From: Adiantum capillus-veneris
Lineage: Eukaryota > Streptophyta > Polypodiopsida > Polypodiales > Pteridaceae
Length of the DNA: 60,000 bases
NCBI GenBank assembly: GCA_014529385.2
Contig: CM043952.1
Location: 66,477,870-66,537,869, forward strand
Direction: 5' to 3'
A program made the translations under genes and the position numbers. Of this stretch, positions 10,538 to 21,070 are shown one piece after another. Each line of letters begins with the position of its first letter. The stretch's first letter is position 1. The notes under the pieces were generated by a model. That model was given only the letters and a program-made list of their open reading frames with translations. It made no database searches and had not been told where the DNA came from.

Positions 10538-11658
10538 GTTGTTGTGTTTGCACGAATAGCAGCATGGACGCACTGCACAAATCCAAGGGAGATGCAGTGA
10601 ATGGGATTGGGGAGAGAGAGCATGCCGATGAGCACGAAAGGGGGGGTCATGCAGTCCAGCAACTCAAGCTATGCAAGGCTACATACGACAAGCATGGACG
10701 CGATTTGTGTGGAAGACACAAATCGCAATAGAGTTGCAGGTGTTTTCTCTGTGCGAGCTAGGTTGGCAAGCCCAAGGAGGACCAGATTGACCTACACACA
10801 TAGAAGAGGATGTATGGGCGTGGGGTTGCTTACCAACGTGCAGAGGAATATGCGCAAAGGCGGGAATGGATGCCCATAGCAAGCACCTACGCGTTTTTTC
10901 TTCAATTTAAAAGATGCCTTTTGGAATAGAATCTTGCAAATTAATGGGTTTCAGTAGGTTGTTAGAGATCAAAGGACGATTGATATCGCAACTATGCATG
11001 TATTTTTGTCATTGCTCTTAAATCAAAACATGTGTTAATCGAGCCACAAATGAAAACATTTGAAACAATTTAGAATTGTGTAGAGAAACACTATTTGCAA
11101 GTGTATTGTTCAATTGGTGGCAATTTGCAATGGACGAAATATGAAGGCTTTGAATGAGACATATGAACCCCCAATAAAATATAGCTCCAAAAGTAAGGAG
11201 ACTTTTTGTTTGGCTCTAGTATTTTTTTTAATGCTCAAATGTCTTGCTCTTTGGCTACCTACAAACATTAATTAGTTGGCCAGATTCCAAAGAATCTTTG
11301 AGAATCTGAACACCCCAAAGGGAAAGTAATCACCATCACAGGCTCGGCCCCCTCCTCCCGAACTTTGCCATTGCCCAGCTATTCTGTCCCTCCTCCCGTC
11401 TCTAAAATCTGCGTCCTTTGCACTGTGACTCTGCTATCCCTCGTTACCTGCCAAAACAGAGAAAAGCATTCCCTCGTGAGTCTTTTTCAATCGAACCCCA
11501 GCTCACCTCCAGCCAGCCATGTCGCCCTCTTGTGCACAGATCCCCGTCTCTGCAGCTTTGCGAGGAATCCATGCCTCCGCCTCTTCTTCCATGTGCACCT
11601 CCTCGTGGTTCAGAAGCTAACTCCCACAGAGAAAAGGCCTGCATCTCTGCCTGCCCTC

Positions 11659-11699
<41 letters not shown>
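11659..11699. repeat. (GA)n microsatellite
   Basis: About 20 GA units. Confidence 0.95.
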
Positions 11700-11701
<2 letters not shown>

Positions 11702-12069
11702 GTCTGCCTATCGTTTGTAGCCCAACACATCCTTGGCAAAGAACGCACCCAGTGCAGCTCGAGCTGCCGGAGTACGCGACCGCCCTGGATTGTGAAGCCT
11801 GCGCGCGAAATCGAGCCCATGAGTTTTTTGAGGCTCTAGGTCGTCGAAAACCATGAAGAAAGAGAGAGCACTCGCAGACTAGAGTAAAAGAGAGAAAAAT
11901 ATCTCCAGAAGAGACACTTGGAAAGGTTCGAGCCTAGAGAGAGAGAGAGAAAAGACATCTTTCCTTTTTGCCATTTAGGTCTAAAAGGATCTTCTGATAT
12001 TCTAACGAAACTAATGAATCCAAAATTGGGGAGGCCTACTGGGGTTAGCATGGGATACGAGGAGATTTT

Positions 12070-12285
12070 TTTTTGAGAGAAATTACAACTCATACACACG
12101 AATTAATGAGGTGGAGCATTCCAGAGGTGGAGCATTCCAACTGAATAAGATTGGCGAACCCATCGTATAGACTTAGGGAACAGCCCCTAAGGGTCACATG
12201 TCACAGGAGCTATCAAGGGGATTTGAACCCAAGACCTTGGACACACGAGCCTCTTGCTCTATCAACTGAGCTAGCACTCGTTGAC
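12070..12285 (-). mobile_element. tRNA-derived SINE, 216 bp, with target-site duplications
   Basis: On the minus strand the element starts near 12285 with a tRNA-like head: A box TAGCTCAGTTGATAGAGC, then B box GGTTCAAATCCCC. A tRNA-unrelated body follows, ending TTGTAATTTCTCTC plus an A-rich tail at about 12070. It is bracketed by near-identical 15-bp direct repeats, ATACGAGGAGATTTT (12055-12069) and ATATGAGGAGATTTT (12286-12300), the mark of LINE-type retroposition. The body contains a short internal duplication (GGTGGAGCATTCCA, 12113-12139). SINEs are transcribed by Pol III from the internal promoter and moved by LINE enzymes. Confidence is high because head, tail and duplications all agree. 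Confidence 0.9.
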
Positions 12286-12386
12286 ATATGAGGAGATTTT
12301 GACAAGTGGTTTCTTTTCAGTCAGTTTCACTCAAAATCATTACTTGAAGTGGAAGAATGAATTATCCAGCCTTGAATTTCCCTTTG

Positions 12387-12535
12387 TTGGCCCCTACTTT
12401 TTGTGTCCTTAAGTTGGGGGTATACCCTAGTAATAGTGTGATTTGCACACTGTTTCCCTCTATTGGCCCCTACTTTTTGTGTCCTTAAGTTGGGGGTTTT
12501 ACCCTAGTAGTAGTGTGATTTGCACACAGGCTTTG
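12387..12535. repeat. Tandem duplication, period 76 bp
   Basis: TTGGCCCCTACTTTTTGTGT at 12387 recurs at 12463. Each copy runs through CCTTAAGTTGGGGG to GTGTGATTTGCACAC. Two near-identical copies, non-coding. Confidence 0.9.
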
Positions 12536-13030
12536 TTGTTAATTGGAACGAGCTTGAAACGACATGTTCTTTGGATGGGCAAGGGTAGAAGACTACGATC
12601 GCCAACTCTTTCGATTTTGCCAAAGTTGAGACACAACGAGTAGTGTTTGCTTAGGCAAGTGGACAAGGGTTAATAAACCTTGGCCGTGTGAATGTGCCTT
12701 AACACACGAAGCATGTGTCAAATACAAAAATGCGATCAGAGGGTAGTTGTTTGTGTAATTGGATATTTTTGAGAGTATAAAATGCAAAACGCGTTCATGG
12801 TTTGGACGTATTCCCCTATGGCTGCCGGCGGTAGCGTGGTGATGAAAGAGGAAGGGGACTATAATAAATATAAACAATGGCTTGGGGCCTAGGTGAGAAC
12901 GAGTCGCAGCCTTGTCACGGGTTGACGGAGCAATGAGCAATGAGCATTCAGGGCAGGGATAAAATGTGGGGAAGGAGCTGACTTTCAATGAGATCGAGCT
13001 GATTATACAAATTACATACAGTGCAGGGAG
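12536..13030. other. Upstream region of the DUF3455 gene
   Basis: No gene on either strand is supported. Possible TATA-like sequences are ATAATAAATATAAAC (12861-12875) and GGGATAAAATG (12957-12967). This is likely promoter territory for the gene at 13164, but no defined element can be named. Confidence 0.5.
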
Positions 13031-13032
13031 CG

Positions 13033-13074
<42 letters not shown>

Positions 13075-13114
13075 GAGACACACTGATCTTCTCCCCCCTT
13101 CTTCTTCTTCTTCT

Positions 13115-13151
<37 letters not shown>

Positions 13152-13155
13152 ACAA
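13031..13155 (+). repeat. Pyrimidine microsatellite leader of the DUF3455 gene
   Basis: Successive (CT)n, (CA)n, (TTC)n and (CT)n blocks end 9 bp before the ATG. Long CT-rich 5' untranslated regions are common in plant genes, and this tract probably lies in the leader. Whether it affects expression is not visible. Confidence 0.8.
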
Positions 13156-13163
13156 TAAGTAAC

Positions 13164-13653
13164 ATGCGGCAGCTGCTGGCAGCATGGATGCTCGTAGTAG
13201 CGGTAGTGGTGATGGCGGCCGGGCGGGCGGCCGCAGCCCGTTCTCTGCTTTCGTCAGCCGGCGGCGCATTATGGGCGGCCAACCTGGATCTGCTGTCGGG
13301 GGTGGAGATTCCGGCCGAGATAGCGGTGCCGGCTGGACACAGCCTGCAGGGGGCCATCAGAGCGGAGGGACATCAGCACTATCAGTTCAACGGCACGGCA
13401 TGGTTCCTCATCAACGCCACCGCCAAGCTCCACAATAGCCCCAGCGGGACCGATGCAGTGGGACGCCATTTCTTCCTTGAGGAGCCTGACGCCCTGGGCG
13501 GACAGCCCACATGGGAAAGCGTTGACGAGCGCTACCTGCCCGCTCTCATCTCCGCCGTCACCGCCAACAGCGTCGTTGCCCACACCGTGGATCCCGATTC
13601 CATCACTTGGAACCTCCTCGTTGCTACCTCCCATTATGGCAATGTTGAGTAAG

Positions 13654-13720
<67 letters not shown>

Positions 13721-14194
13721 TCAAATAGTGGCTATAATTTTTCTATGATAGTGGCTATGTCAGGCTGCGCTACCACTTTGAGTCAACAGTGTCCTCTCAA
13801 TAATAGTCAGCACAAGTGGTGTTGTATGCACCAAAAACATCTACACTCGGACAAAACATTTGTAATATTGTGTGTTAACATCAATGAAAAAACTTATCAT
13901 TCTAAGGAGAGTGTGAAGTAGCCACCACTACACATGCTTTGTCAACCAATAACCTTCCTACAAACATGACATTGTGCTCAGAGAATTAGAATTAGCAGGT
14001 TTCAAGTTGAAAATCTTCTCTAACCAATGGAATTTGCTTCTTAATGTAGGAAGCCACTTGGTCATGTAACTTACGTGCAACGGATCCTAACTAGGCGCGG
14101 CCTACCACCATCTACCACAGAAGGAGTGAGCATCGGTGCCATTCACTCCTCCAAGTATTATGCTGTCTATACTTTCTATGTTCAACGTAGATAA
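13164..14194 (+). CDS. Secreted DUF3455-family protein, two exons, 209 aa
   Basis: This is a small secreted or cell-wall protein of the DUF3455 family, of unknown function. Exon 1 is 13164-13648. The intron (13649-14049) has donor GTAAGT and acceptor AATGTAG, and exon 2 is 14050-14194; the join falls inside the GAG codon and keeps the frame. Residues 1-24 (MRQLLAAWMLVVAVVVMAAG) form a signal peptide. The family pattern follows: PAGHSLQGAIRAEGHQHYQF, then AWFLINATAKL, VGRHFFLE, QPTWES, ITWNLLVA, and in exon 2 VTYVQRILTRRGLPPS and the closing YYAVYTFY. The start is the first ATG after the pyrimidine leader. No lesion is visible, unlike its neighbours. The intron begins with (CT)n and (CA)n. The family call is good; the function is unknown. 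Confidence 0.85.
13655..13718. repeat. (CT)n/(CA)n microsatellite at the start of the DUF3455 intron
   Basis: CT and then CA repeats begin 6 bp after the splice donor. The order (CT)n-(CA)n is the same as in the leader at 13031-13075. Confidence 0.93.
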
Positions 14195-15424
14195 TATATG
14201 GTGCAGAGAGCCTAGTCTACGACAGGATCCTTTCTTTCATTGAAGTTTGTGAAGTCTAGAAAACCACATTAGAAACATGTGGAATGGTTTATTTTTTGAG
14301 ACAGTTTAATAATCACTTGAATGGTAACACTGTCAAAGAAGCAATAAGTGACCAAATTGTAAACCCCCAAAAAAGCTGGCAAAGCTTTCAATTGCTTATT
14401 GTATGATATTGCTTGAGAGCCTTGTACATTCGGAGACGGCTTGGTGTATTTCATTTCTCTTTTGATTCATGATAGATTTCATAGTCTTCAAATCAACGTC
14501 ATCATGTTACAAATTGTTGATAAAACTTCTGGTAGAGTCTTTTTCTCTCTTTTCTTGTGGACTCTCGTTGTGAACTTCTTGTGGACTCGTATGTTACCCC
14601 CTATAGGCTTCACATAGTGTATCTACTTTTGTTTTCCATTTTAGGGAATCTTCAAGGATTCCATTTGAGGTTGGCTCTCTTAGAACATTGCATTAAAACA
14701 GCGAAGCAGCACCTAGCCATCGAGTTCTTGATCTTGCTTTCGTGAAGGAAACTTAAATGAGTTGGGCTAGTTCGTCGTGATGGCATGGCTACCCTTTGAG
14801 CGAGTCCTTTTGTATGAACAAATCATGTGTTGCTCTTCCCCACCTCGGATGCCTCCTACCTTCCCTGCCATGCCCCCCCATGGCTTTTGTGTTTGCCTTG
14901 CACGTCGTTTGCCTTGACCATCTCCTTTTGCTAGTTGCCATAATCAACAACTTCCTCCCACCTGCCTTCCTTGCTAGCTCTCTAACTTGCGTTAGCTACT
15001 AGAGCCCCGCTACCTCGTACAACACGCCTTTTTCTCTTTTTGCTTGGAGTTAATCCCAAGGGTATCTCACCAGATTCTTCCTAGTAAATAAAGTGAAAAT
15101 CTCATAGGATTGTGGTGTTGATAAACACCAAAAGTGAATAGTATGTACAACACATGGATTTGAATAATAACTACGAATTACATAAAACAAAGGAAGATAC
15201 AAAAAAGATTTTGTTTACAAAATTGACTAGTATAGTCACAATAGAAGCTTCACATAATTCTACTCCACATTTGATACTATATCTAAACTTTGATCCAAGT
15301 GTGGTTGATGTGCACGAGTGAGGCTTTTTTTGGCTTTTAGAGCATGCTTTTTTGGAATCTTTATTCTAGAAAATGGTCCTTCTTTGTTGGGTCTCTATGA
15401 TCAAACAATTGCATCTACAGTTTC
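14195..15424. other. Non-coding spacer
   Basis: It holds the 3' flank of the DUF3455 gene and unassigned sequence. The short open frames (for example 14557-14745 and 14796-15002) show no recognisable domain. I see nothing further. Confidence 0.55.
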
Positions 15425-15475
15425 CTACACTTGTGAGTTCTTATAGTTGACAACCCAATAACCCTTCCAACAATT
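15425..15475 (-). pseudogene. Displaced 3' end of the DUF7869-like gene
   Basis: Directly beyond the CACTA copy 2 target site, the frame of the gene at 21071-23984 continues for 16 codons (CWKGYWVVNYKNSQV) to TAG at 15425-15427. This shows the transposon split one gene, and that the interval left of it was the gene's 3' end. Confidence 0.7.
15473..15475. repeat. Target-site duplication ATT, left of CACTA copy 2
   Basis: ATT is repeated at 21071-21073. With one copy removed, the interrupted gene's frame is continuous. Confidence 0.9.
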
Positions 15476-15498
15476 CACTACAACATAACGTGAAGATA

Positions 15499-15615
15499 TC
15501 GACGCATCATATATCGACGGAATTAGAGCACGTCGATATATGCGTCTATATACGCGTCACAATAAGCGTCGTTATACGCGTGGAAAGGTTTTATTTGCCA
15601 TGCTTATATCGACGT
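15499..15615. repeat. Subterminal repeats, left end of CACTA copy 2
   Basis: Repeated ATATCGACG, GTCGATATA, TACGCGTC and TTATATCGACG motifs match the right-end cluster of copy 1. Likely TNPA-type binding sites by position; binding is inferred. Confidence 0.75.
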
Positions 15616-15716
15616 AGAAAAGGAAAACCCGTGCGTGCAGGGGCCATTTTCGCCTGCTTAAATCGTGATCGAAACCTGCTGCGCAGGTATTATGTCACTC
15701 TCCCTCCCCCAACCCT

Positions 15717-15749
15717 TCTCTCTCTCTCTACATCGTGTGTGTGTGTGTG

Positions 15750-15789
<40 letters not shown>

Positions 15790-15839
15790 GTGTGTGTGTG
15801 TAGGAAAGAGAGAGAGAGAGAGAAATGTGTGTGTAGGTA

Positions 15840-15882
<43 letters not shown>

Positions 15883-15885
15883 TTA
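15717..15885. repeat. (CT)n/(GT)n/(GA)n compound microsatellite
   Basis: CT, GT and several GA blocks interleaved with TGTGTGT, the mirror of 6619-6822 in copy 1. The Arg-Glu frames through it are not genes. Confidence 0.93.
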
Positions 15886-16375
15886 ATGTATGCGTAGGAA
15901 ATTAAAATTAAAGAAAGAAAAATTAAAGAGAAATGAAATGAAATGTTATATTAACGTCTTCGAAAGGCCAAAGTGACCTATGAGACAAGAAAGTTACAAT
16001 GTGGTGGATCTGATACAAAGTCAGAGTAAAAAGATGACAAAATGACAAAATAAAATATTATGGAATCCTAAACTGCTGGGTGTGGACTAAACGGCTAAAA
16101 CAGCTAGCTGGATAGGTAGATCATAGAAGTCCAGCATCTGTCGTTGGCGGATCTCATCAATCTCCTCCATGGTCAGTAGTTTGACCGAGCGTTATGCATG
16201 TCGAGCCAAAGTGACCTGGATCATCTGATGCAGCCTATGATTTCATTTGACCAGTTCAAAATACATTCGAAGCTCAACTCTCACCTTTACACATGAAAGT
16301 CCTCTAGGGAGCAACAACAGCGCCGTCGTTGCTCTTAGAGACAAGCTTCCTTCTCAAAAAAGGTTGGGCGGGGGC
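15886..16375. other. Non-coding CACTA 5' segment
   Basis: Up to about 16237 this matches copy 1 (6265-6600, inverted). From 16238 it is unique to copy 2. No gene. Confidence 0.65.
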
Positions 16376-18207
16376 ATATAACAAGCCGTAGGTCAAACGG
16401 ATAGAAGAAATGCCCAAAATAAAAGCCGTTTTTGAAGTTCAGTTTGGTTTTCCTGCGGAAAAACGCAAACGGATTTCATAAACGGCTTTTACGTTGTAGG
16501 TCAAATCCGGTTGCGTTTTTCTATGGAAAAATGCAAACGAACTTCGGAAATGGTTTCTATGCCTACTGAAACGATCCGTAGTCAGTTAGATAGTCTTAAG
16601 GCAATGTCAAGAGCGTATATGGCAAGCCGTAGGTCAAACGGACAGAAGAACGTCAAATACACAAGCCATAGGTCAAATCCGGTTGTGTTTTTTTACGAAA
16701 ACACGCAAACGGTCTTCGGAAACTGATTCTATGCTTACCGAAACCATCCGTAGTTCATTAGGTAGTCTTTAGGCAATGTCAAGAGCATGTATGGCAAGCC
16801 GTAGGTCAAACGGATAGAAGAAACGTCAAATACACAAGCCGTAAGTCAAATCCGATTGCGTTTTTCTACGAAAAAACGCGGACGGACTTTGGAAATTGAT
16901 TCTACGCCTACCGAAACCATCCGTAGTCCATTAAGTAGTCTTAAGGCAATGTCAAGACCGTGTATGGCAAGCCGTAGGTTAAACGGACAGAAGAAACGTC
17001 AAATACACAAGCCGTAGGTTAAATCCAGTTGCGTTTTTCTACCAAAAAACGCAAATCGGACTTCGAAAATGGCTTCTATGCCTACTGAAACCATCCGTAG
17101 ACAATTAGGTAGTCTTTAGGTAATTTCAAGAGCACGTATGGCAAGCCGTAGGTCAAACGGATAGAAGAAATGCCAAATACACAAGCCGTAGGTCAAATCC
17201 GGTTGCGTTTTTCTACGAAAAAACGCAAACGGACTTCGGAAATGGCTTCTATGCCTATCGAAACCATCCGTAGTTCATTAAATAGTCTTAAAGCAATGTC
17301 AAAAGCGCGTATGGCAAGCCGTAGGTCAAACGGATAGAAGAAACGTCAAATACACAAGCCGCAGGTCAAATCCGGTTGCGTTTTTCTACGGAAAAACGCA
17401 AACGGACTTTGGAAATGGCTTCTATGCCTACCGAAACCATCCGTAGTTCATTTAGTAGTCTTAAAGAAATATCAAGAGCGTGTATGGCAAGCCATAGGTC
17501 AATGGGTTTGAATTAACGCTAAATACACAATTCGTAGGTCAAATCCGGTTGTGTTTTTCTACGAAAAAACGCAAATGGATTTCGGAAATGACTTCTATGC
17601 CTACTGAAATCATCCGTAGTCTATTCGGTAGTCTTAAAGCAATGTCAAGAGTGCGTATGGCAAGCTGTAGGTCAAATGGATAGAAGAAACGCCAAATACA
17701 CAAGTCGTAGGTCAAATTCGGTTGCGTTTTTCTATGAAAAAATGCAAACGGACTTCGGAAATGGCTTCTATGCCTACTGAAACCATTCGTAGATGATTAG
17801 GTAGTCTTTAGGCAATGTCAAGAGCGTGTATGGAAAGCCGTAGGTCAAACGAACAGAAGAAACGTCAAATACACAAGCCGTAGGTCAAATCCGATTGCGT
17901 TTTTCTACGGAAAAACACAAACGAACTTCGGAAATGGCTTCTATGCCTATCGAAACCATCCGTAGTTCATTAAGTAGTCTTAAAGTAATTTCAAGAGCGT
18001 GTATGGCAAGCCGTAGGTCAATGGGTTTGAATTAACGCCAAATACACAAGCCGTAGGTCAAATCCGGTTGCGTTTTTCTACGAAAAAACGCAAATGGATT
18101 TCGGAAATGACTTCTATGTCTATTGAAACCATCCGTAGTCCATTAGGTAGTTTTAAATCAATGTCAAGAGCGCGTATGGAAAGCCGTAGGTCAAACGGAT
18201 AGAAGAA
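16376..18207. repeat. 173-bp tandem satellite inside CACTA copy 2
   Basis: About 10.5 units of roughly 173 bp, each starting near TATGGCAAGCCGTAGGTCAA (for example 16619, 16965, 17311, 17484, 18002). Each unit repeats CCGTAGGTCAAA twice and holds a palindrome, TTGCGTTTTT, then a short loop, then AAAAACGCAA. The array ends abruptly at GATAGAAGAGGAAGAGC, fusing to the TNPD frame with short homology (TAGAAGA). It is absent from copy 1. Confidence 0.93.
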
Positions 18208-18958
18208 ACGGATAGAAGAGGAAGAGCTGGCTATTGGATGTGACTGGAAGTATCATACATACATGGCACTGTGGTCGCATGGAAAGCATTTCAGAACACA
18301 ACAAATTGACAGCAGAAGAAACATGTTTGACAGCGGGGTAATGGTTAGTTTCATGCAAAAGAGCAGGGCTAGTGTCAGAGACACGAATGAGAGCACTAGA
18401 AACCTAGATTATTGTGGTCTGGTGTCAGATATCCTGAAAGTAAGCTTCAGGCGGTTTGAGATGTTTTTGTTGGATGTGAAGTGGTTCAAGGTGATTACTT
18501 CTGGTTGCAATGCAACGGTACGCAGAGATGAAAACAAATTTGTGCAAATAGATTCTACAAAGGTTTGGATAGATGTGAGCGACACATTTGCTCTCCCCGA
18601 ACATTGCGAGCAAGTGGTCTTTGTACCGGACCCTCGAGAGCGACAATGGTGGTTTGTGGTTCAGGTTGCTCCAAGAAATAAACAAGTATTTGAAGGGCAA
18701 GATCTCCTGGAGGAAAGTCAGTCAAACGACGTCCATACTACTGTGACATTAGATGAGATGGACGAAGGTATGGCAGAGAAAGCTGACAGATATACGAGGG
18801 ATGACGCAGACGAGCTAGAATTGACACTTGTAGATGAAGATGCAATGGATGAAGACAATCTGCCAGAACGAGTTGGGATAGAGTTATGTTTGCAATTAGA
18901 GATAGACAATGAAACGGTGCAAGATCTTATCGATGATGCCTCACTCGTCGAGGCCTAG
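18208..18958 (+). pseudogene. TNPD-like transposase C-terminus with DUF4216, CACTA copy 2
   Basis: This is the counterpart of 3925-5106 in copy 1, but its frame is open from 18208 to the natural TAG at 18956-18958. Seen in order: ELAIGCDWKYHTYMALWSHG, SGVMVSFMQKSRAS, YCGLVSDILKVSFRRFEMFL, then the DUF4216 core (DVKWFKV, ALPEHCEQVVFVPDP, WWFVVQVAPR) and an acidic tail. The upstream transposase is missing: the frame emerges from the 173-bp satellite with no natural start. A donor GTAAGT (18963) follows the stop and an acceptor TTTGTGCAG (19056) leads to the TNPA-like gene. That fits alternative splicing of one transcript, as in En/Spm, which is an inference. It is a fragment despite the open frame. 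Confidence 0.88.
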
Positions 18959-19065
18959 GCCTGTAAGTGTTTGTGTGAAGACGTTGATTTAAAATTAAGC
19001 TTGAAGTTAATTTAAACAACTGTGTTCTGATGCTTTATTTTACTTTCTTTGTGCAGGACTTTAGT

Positions 19066-20203
19066 ATGGTAGACCAGTTTCCAGATCTCGCTTCTATGAG
19101 TGGAGATGCATTCATAGGCTTCGTTACATGGATGACGCTTGCTCAGATGGCAGAGGCTTCTCAGTACTGGGTAGCCAGAGGCACGGGTACTACGCCTCCG
19201 GGATTCACACCTTAGGGTCCGACGTCTAGGGGGGGGGGGGGGGGGGGGGGGGGGGGACGCCTATGGGTACGATGCCTGCTTCTCCCATCACAGCCACTTC
19301 TACACCTAGGGGTGGGACAGAGGTGGGTACGTCCTCATCTCCGCAGCAGAGGCGCACTCGACGATCTCGACGATCGTCAGGTGGAGGTGGTGGTTACTGT
19401 GGAGGAGGGTCCACAGATGCTTCGACCCCTCTTCGCTCACGACCCCCGTCCTACCTAGGCACACCTCTTGACACACCTCTTGGCACACTTCGGACACCTT
19501 GGGGGACACACGATCCTAGTGTCTCCAAGCTCTATACTGTACGGCCAGATGGTTCTATTGACATGGATAGAGTCGAAACTGAGATGCGACAGCGGATTCG
19601 CTAGCTCGTGGAGCTACAATTTTTGATCAGCATTCTGACGTCTTGGGATCAGCAGGAAAAGGACAAAGTCACTTACATAGTGGAGACCATCCTGAGAGAG
19701 TATCAGCCTGCTCCGGGTTCTGACGTTGTTCTGAGGAGGTGGATCAAGGGTGTTGCACGGGACACCGTGAAACATCGACGAGATGCAGCTCGAAAGGCTT
19801 TCAGGACCGGCTCGTCGAAGCCTTCGGGCATCCCACATGAGACATGGCTGCAGATCAGGGAGGATGAGCGGACAGCGACCACGCGGTTCAGACAGCAGCA
19901 TGAGGCCGTACAGATACGACAGATGACCAGGGGGACATCTCATCTTGGCAGCGGAGGCGTCGACACCTTTCGCTATGAGTTTGTGAGTTTCTAATCCAAT
20001 CTTAACTATGACGTTTTTTAAAACGCGATGAATCATGTATTCTTCTTACTCTGATTTTTGTATAAACGCAGAATCTTACGATGCATCGAGCCCCGACACG
20101 TCAGGAGGAGTCAGATGGATATCGCAGAGGTATCTATGAAGTATTGAATGATCTTGATGCTTCAGGAGAGTCCGTAGACTGGACGGCCTTACAGTCTCGC
20201 TGA
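19066..20203 (+). pseudogene. TNPA-like protein gene of CACTA copy 2, broken
   Basis: This is the second CACTA gene, probably a subterminal-repeat-binding protein. The ATG at 19066 gives MVDQFPDLASMSGDAFIGF, then a Pro/Thr/Ser-rich linker with a Gly run, VETEMRQRIR, and the basic helical part (WIKGVARDTVKHRRDAARKA, IREDERTATTRFRQQ). It ends with an in-phase splice (donor 19984, acceptor 20071) to the last exon, ending ALQSR before TGA at 20201. Lesions against copy 1: TAG at 19213-19215 (AAG there), TAG at 19602-19604 (CAG there), and expansion of a G run to 28 G (19229-19256) where copy 1 has seven. The stops of the two copies fall at different codons, so they decayed independently. Confidence 0.65.
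19229..19256. repeat. Poly-G run of 28
   Basis: An unbroken run of 28 G in the Pro-rich linker of the TNPA-like gene; copy 1 has 7 at the same place. It is a slippage hotspot, and assembly or sequencing error is possible. Confidence 0.85.
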
Positions 20204-20384
20204 TCGCTTGAGGTGAGACGTTAATATGTGTGAGTTGATTTAATTAAGTAAGTATATGTGAAGTAATATCAATACTAATTTTGTGAGTTGTCCTATGTGC
20301 AGATTGTGACGCCTAGTCATCACTGGACCGGATTTCATATATATGCTTTGTGAGACACAGACACCCTTCTGTGTATCCTTTTAT

Positions 20385-20645
20385 ATAGACATATATATAT
20401 GGTTATGATTATTGTTTAGACATTTATTGTTTTCCTGACCCTCATGGTTATTGTCATTGTCATTGTATAGACATGGTTATTTCTCATATTCTTGTATGGA
20501 CATAGTTATGGTTCAGGTTTTGTTTATGGTTATGTTTAACTTTCTGGTTATGCTTATGGTTATTGTTAATTTTGTTTCTGGTTATGATCAAAGTGGTTAT
20601 ATTGGTCGGCTATGGTTTTAAGTTATGGTTATGGTTTGTTATGGT
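20385..20645. repeat. Degenerate (GTTATG)n minisatellite inside CACTA copy 2
   Basis: GGTTATGGTTATGG-type repeats are the inverted counterpart of 1985-2220. They lie between the TNPA-like gene and the terminus in both copies. Confidence 0.85.
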
Positions 20646-20899
20646 CATTGGCCTTAAATGTCATGTGAGATCCTACATGGATAGCATGTAGGAGGCGTAT
20701 ACATGATTTTTTTTTTGAAAAGTTTATGTAAAAACGAAGGGAACTCTGCCGAAATTTCTGCGAGAGTACGGTTGATTTTGGTCCTGCTCGCTGTCTTGGG
20801 CAGAGGGCAGGAAGTCTGGCTGTGGTGGTTGTGTCCATCTTTTCACTGGGCACAGGCCAGGCTACCTGCCCTCTGTCCAAGATTTTTTTTTTTTGTTAT

Positions 20900-21060
20900 G
20901 GTCGTCGATATCTGCGTTGCTATATGCGTCCATATCTGCGTTGCAAATAAAGACTTTCCACACAGATATCGACACAAATAGCGACAGGTTCACAGGGACG
21001 TCTATATCGACGCAGATATCGATGCAGTGCGTTGATATATGCGTCGATGATAGCTTTTTT
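20900..21060. repeat. Subterminal repeats, right end of CACTA copy 2
   Basis: Repeats of the type GTCGATATCTGCG, ATATCGACGC and GATATATGCGTCGA fill the last 160 bp. They match the left-end cluster of copy 1. Confidence 0.75.
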
Positions 21061-21070
21061 TGTTGTAGTG

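Larger units (their letters stand above)
10191..12054. other. Non-coding region with microsatellites
   Basis: No gene is supported. It holds a (CT)n tract (10473-10533), a perfect 11-bp inverted repeat (10700-10726), and a (GA)n tract (11659-11699) in a GC-richer stretch. Open frames through the CT/GA tracts (Arg-Glu repeats) have no family features. Confidence 0.6.
15476..21070 (+). mobile_element. CACTA (En/Spm-type) DNA transposon, copy 2, 5595 bp
   Basis: It begins CACTACAACATAACG at 15476 and ends TTTTTTGTTGTAGTG at 21070, with the 3-bp duplication ATT on both sides. It is the same family as copy 1 in the opposite orientation: shared terminal repeats, microsatellite block, TNPD C-terminus, TNPA-like gene and (CATAAC)n tract. 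Its middle differs: where copy 1 has microsatellite filler, this copy holds a 173-bp tandem satellite (16376-18207). No transposase catalytic core is present, so it too depended on an autonomous partner. It cuts the 3' part of a DUF7869-like gene. Confidence 0.95.

Noticed and set aside
12220-12285. A functional tRNA gene
   Set aside because: A and B boxes are present, but there is no paired acceptor stem, and the sequence is the head of a SINE with tail and target duplications.
12593-13357. 254-aa minus-strand frame
   Set aside because: It is antisense to the DUF3455 gene and runs through CT/CA repeats; no motif.
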